64,000 nt of DNA, from the NCBI GenBank assembly GCA_030159075.1, contig BROG01000234.1, forward strand, positions 903,688 through 967,687, in the 5' to 3' direction. The stretch comes from Atrina japonica (taxonomy: Eukaryota; Mollusca; Bivalvia; Pterioida; Pinnidae). Below the pieces are notes generated by a model. It was given only the letters and a program-made list of their open reading frames with translations, did not search any database and had not been told where the DNA came from. The first letter of the stretch is position 1. Each line of letters starts with the position of its first letter. Shown piece after piece: positions 52,901 through 58,900 of the stretch. The position numbers and the translations under genes were made by a program.

Positions 52901-55900
52901 AAAATTTTCAATTTAATTCTCATTTTAAAGAGCACCTGTCTTGACAAGCCAATTATGTATTGTATGCAGGAACTTGGAGTCAATACATGTTTTGTTGTAT
53001 CAGTTTGTATATTTATCATTTCAAAGGAGACTGAATAACAGTCAGAATTTGTTGGACTTTATCAACTTCCATTAACAGATTTATATCTTGATTACTTTTA
53101 GCGTTTGCTGTCACCTCCTCATCAGGCTAACATCGGAAATGAAGAGGAATATCATAGTACACGCAGAAAAAAAGAACACGAAGACAGACGAAAGGAATAC
53201 AATGATTTCCTGCAAATGGTAATTATTTTGTGTTTCCGTAGTAATTACTGATGAAGGATAATGATGTGTAATTTAACTTGTTTAATGAATAAAGAAAAAA
53301 GTAATTAAAATGTTTGACTAAGAAGAATTTGATAGTACTTTAAAAGTATTATGATTTTAAGGTCACTTGAACCAAAAGCTCATTGTGACCTATTGTAATC
53401 ATCTTTTGTCATGCATTTTTAACTTTTAGACATTTTCTTTTTCTTCTCAAGAACCAATGGCCCAATTTTAATCAAATTTGGCAGGAGCTATCCCCATATA
53501 AAACTGCAAAACATTAGCAAATGAGAAGGGGATAGGTCCCATTGAGGCTGTTTCAAAAGGGGGGAAAACTTTGTACATGTTTAAAAATCTTCTTTTCTTT
53601 CAAATTTTGTATGCTTGATTTTCAAGTCAATATCTACAAAGTTTGCCACTGAAAACAAAATTGGTTCATAAAGAAGCTTTTAGCGAGTGGTTCAAATGAC
53701 ATATGGAATACAACAACTGGAAAAAGATCTTCTGCATGCTTTGTCAGTCTTGCCCACAGTAACTTAATTGTTGATCATCATCTAAGTCAGTCATATAGAA
53801 TTTAATAAAATAAGATGGTTACATATTGCAAGAATCATGAATTGACTGACCTTTTGCTTTATTGGTCATTTCAAACAGAAAAAGGAAACTGAAAATGAAA
53901 AGAAGATGCAAATAGAAAAACAAAGGAATCAACCACCAGCACAGATAATCAAGGGAGATTACTACAGCTCGGAGCAATATGACAAAAGACGACAACAGCT
54001 ACATGACCAGGAACACCGAGAGTATCAGAAATTCCTTGAGAGGGTAGGTTGTGTGTTTTATATTCCCAGGTGCACAGATATGAATACCAAGTCATCTTGT
54101 CTAATTAATACAACAAAGTTTTATCATTTTTCTCTTAAATTTCAGAATTTTGATAGATGATTCCCAAAATTATTTTGCTATAACAAAAAGATTGTTTTGA
54201 CTTTACAGCACTGATGTCAGCCAATATCACGCATTATGACACCACTTTGTTCACTTTTCTTATGTATTTTATCATTTGTTCTTACCAGATCAGGTATCAC
54301 ATTCTTATCACCATTCTGATGACATTTTTGTGTGTTCAGTTCTAATTCTACACAGCACCAGTTTATGAAAAACCAGTTTACAACATGATTTTTTCATGGC
54401 ACATAATAGCACATTTTAATTTTTCAATCTTTTCTGTATGTGTGCCCTATTTCTGTCCAGGAGAACTTGACCCCTCCCGAGCGATATGGGTTACCTATTG
54501 GCCAGTTTGTGTACACTCCTCGACAAAAATGGCTTGAAAAACAGAGAAATAAGGAATATAATCAAATTATGAAAGGCAAGGTATTGTGACACTTGGATTA
54601 ATCGGTCTCTTATTAAGCTGCCAGAGCAAATTAATTCAGAAATTCTAACAACACTGTTTGAGGGCACTGCACTGTTACTTTCTCCAACATATCACCATGT
54701 AATGAGCACTTTCCTTCCTTTCATTATTCAGAAACGTATTCATTATTTGAAAATTTCCAACCTAGCTACCGGTATATAATAAGCTATCTCTTAAAAACCA
54801 ACAATACAAATGCATACAGTGCTAAAGAAAGTATTACTCCAGATTGGTTAAACATTTCAAAATAAATGTATAGCTTCTTCTTTCATAACTGCAGTTCCAG
54901 CTGTAAAAATGCAATAATATTTTTATGGTTGACTTTATTTGTAAGTCAGTTTACCTGTTTGTGTGCAATAAAAATCATTCAGTTGATAAGTCACAGGAAA
55001 AAAGATATGTAAAATGCTTGGTTCTATGTTATGAATGTGATAGATGTGTGAAATCTCACAATTTTTTGAGATCACACTGAGAACCTATAAGTACTGCAGT
55101 GAGGAGTACTGTGAGAATATGTTCAGACATATTGAGATTAATGTCAGAAGCTGTGAGTGTATTGAGATATATGTGAGTATTGCTATAAATCTTTGTGAGT
55201 TGCTATGTGTGTTTTTATTTTAAAAAGAATATAATGGTATTTTCCAAATGTTATATGTAAAGCTATTACTAACACAACTGTATGGTATACACAAGAAAAC
55301 AGTATCTGAGGTTAAATGGAGGTGGCATATGATCTTTTAGGTATTTAAGGGTTTATGTCAAAGCTCCAATGTACAAGAGTCACAAATCATAAGTCTAAAA
55401 AATGAACAAAATATAGACATTTTAGCAATCAGATATGTTGAACATCTTAACTCATCATCCCCTAAAAAACAATGGACTTTGCCATAAATCAATGACATAG
55501 ACCAGTCCAAATGTGTCTCCAGGGGTGAATGAGTCAAAACAGAATGATATAAGCTGAGCCCCTGAATAGATATCAGTAAAAGTATGTAAAAAAGGCTAAA
55601 GGTCAGGTGATGTCCCATTTGAGGTCTACTAGGGATAATTATTAAGTATAGGATTGAAATATTACTTTTGTGATGAAAAAGCAGTTCATATAAAATTTGA
55701 CAAGACAGGAGTTAATCATCTACAGGACAGACATACAATTTAAAGCATTGTCAGCTATTGTACATTGACCTTTTACTGTATTTACCCCTACATGTTTTTT
55801 TTCATTTCTTTAAAATATAGTTGTTGTTAATTTAGGCATGTTTTTTTTCTGTAGATTGGTAAAAATGTGAGCATTTTTAGAGTAGAAACTAATTTAACAT

Positions 55901-58900
55901 ACACGTAGATCCTTATATAATTGACAAAATATCTAATAGATGTCTAACCAATGTTGTATGGGGATATTAATTTACCTAGTATTATAATAATGCTTAGTTT
56001 TGAACTTAGTAGAAGAGAAATATCAGACATTGATCAAAATAATATGCAATAGATCACACAAATGAATGATTGATCGTGAATGTAAGGGATCAAACATAAC
56101 ATATAAAAGTTGGGCCTTATATATAGTCCAGTGATTAATCAATTAAAAATATGAAAACAGTGGAACCTGTTCAGAGAGAGCACCCCACCAGTCACTTAGT
56201 GTGGTCTCTTATGGCAGGTGGTCTCTTAAAGGAAAATTTATTTAAAGGATTATTTGATGAAGTGGTCTTTCAAGACAGGTTCCACTGTAATTCATTGTAA
56301 TCTGCATAATTGATTGTATATGCTAATTACAAGTAGTAATAGGTAATAATTATTGATTAAATATGTAAAAATGATTAATCGTTGATAGAAATGATTTTGT
56401 GGACAAAAAGAATTAAACAAGATAATTTTGGCAGATGAATCATTGATATATGCCATATTCCTTATTACATTATCCTTGTAATGTGTATAGTATAAAGACA
56501 TGCTTAGTACTATGAAATCTTCTCACAGTTTAAGAAGTTGAAATCCTAGGACAAATACTTGTACAAAACAAGGTAACGTTACATTAGTACTGTGCAGCCA
56601 TGTCTCTCAAACTGATAATTTCCAAAACAGATCCAAATTCAGTTACACTTTTTAATCACTGCTCTAAACTTGATGCCTTGCCCTCTAATACACCAAAAAT
56701 CAAAGGTCTTTGGACACTTGTCAAAACATATCAATTTACATGATTTATGGCCAGTGTTAATAAATAGTCTTTGTGCTGTCTGACGTAGGCCTACCCTGCT
56801 CCTTGACTTTGTATCGGGGTCAGAGCAACAGCAATCCAGAGGATGGATGGAGTGGTCATTGTAATGAAACATCTATTAGGAGCTATAGCCGTGGCTGTTC
56901 CACCTTACAAAATAAGGTGTGTGATCTTTGATACAAACAGCTCCCCTGTGTGATCTGTAAATCATGTTAGATTAGATTAAACATATTCTATTACAAAATA
57001 TATGCAAAGGGATTGAATACAAGTTTTCCAACTTATGAAATCCTCTCCCATTATCATGTAAACAGAGAGTCTAAAGGAAATTGGTTGTATCGTATGATTA
57101 CTGCTTAAATTAAATTTTGAGCAATATTGAGAGAAATTGCTTACTTCTATAAAATATCAAAAATTAATGAGCATGTATTTAAACTCACATTAAAGTCTTG
57201 GGGATTACATGTCAGTCCTTGCAAAATCATTTAAGATTACCATTGGCAGAAAATAAATTTGGTAACAGAAAAATCTAGAAATACAAAATGTAGATATACA
57301 AGCAGCTGAAGAATGTTTACAATTGGCTGTAGAGAAAATCTGGAGCAGTGCCTCCAAACATAATGAAATTAATTTAATTCATTTCTATTTGGTGTTGGAC
57401 TTGATTTCTAAATTAAAATATCTACTCTGAGACACAGTAAAGCCAAATAAAGATTATATTTCAAATACGTTTGTATCAATTTGGTTTAATTTAAAATGCT
57501 AAATTAATACACTACTACTTTTAATACTCTAGTTTATGATATTTTAATGCTTACTTTGCACAAGTAACAGGAATGTATAATATGGTGATCTGTTCAGAAA
57601 TATTGATACTCTTACACATGCCCCCTGTCTTAAACCAAAGACAGATGACAAATGAAACCAAAGTCACCAGATTTACTCAATACTCAGGCTCAACTTTTAT
57701 TTTATTACTTTACGCTATAATATTTTATGCAAGTAAATTACTAGGAAATATTTTTTATCTTTTTTCCATTCACATAAAAAAGCGTTGGATCAGATTAATG
57801 ATTTTCTAATGAAAATTGAAAAATGTGTTGAATATGGTACTCAAAATATAAACATGTACTAAAACTATTTTTAGAGATTTTTGAAGTTTTCTTTAAATGA
57901 GAAATAATTTTCATCATTATTTACAACTGTATGCCATAAATATACAGCAGACTCAATTGCAGTTTTTAATTCTGTGCACTTTTATCTTAAAATCCTACAA
58001 CGTTAGTTGAGCTTTAAAGTAAATTTGATTACTTTGGATCCTGACGCCTACAGAAGCTTATATGTGTAATGGTTTACATTTGTTGTGCATGTATTACCTT
58101 AAGCTATGATAGATAATTAATTTTCTGTGTCTTGTGTTGTAAGTGGTTAAAATACCAATTTCAAATTATTTGTATGTGTCTGTATGTAATTGCAAATGTA
58201 TGTGGTTTTGATTGAAAGTATTAGAAATACTTAGAAATGTTTGCATATAATTAGTCTGAGTTTACCAGCTACATGTAGCAAGAAATCAATTTTTCATTTC
58301 CAAATCACGACAAAAGAACAAAATGACCAATTATCACAGTTTTTATTGATCAAAATTCAAATAAAATCATGATCTTTATGTTTGACTTTATCTGTCTCAG
58401 GGGAGGTAATTCAGTAAAGAAGGCATTATGGCTTCTCAGTTGATTGCATTAACACTTCTAAGGTTTGGGCATTTTTGTATGTACATCAGGACAATGGTGA
58501 ATAAGGTAACAGTTTCACCAAAGTTTACAACAGATGTCCTGACATATCACACAATTCCAATGGTCAATGGTATTTCCTGTTTATGAAACAGTTCTGCAGC
58601 AAATGCCTTTTTCATTTTTACTGGAAGTCGTTCTTAAATACAGATTTTCTTCCACAAGCTTTATAACTGGTTGTTGGTTCTATCATGAACAGTGACAAGA
58701 ACAATTCTTTATTTGCACTTTAATTTTGGTACTTTTTGTATATTAAGATGTTTGATAAATTATAATTGCTGCCAGTATTTAACTCAAGTAACAAAACTTG
58801 TAATATATAAAACTCTGGTATAAAATGCATTTAAAAAACACATATTAAATTACATTTGATTTATGTCTACATACTCATTTTTTAAATTTAACACAAATTT

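Larger units (their letters stand above)
48196..53101 (+). other. CSPP1: CSPP1-like intron 10
   Basis: A 4.9-kb intron, over half tandem repeats (49045-51170, 52005-52560), plus a family A MITE (51297). A purine-rich low-complexity tract (gaga/gaca with a G run) lies at 48768-48850. Confidence 0.75.
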
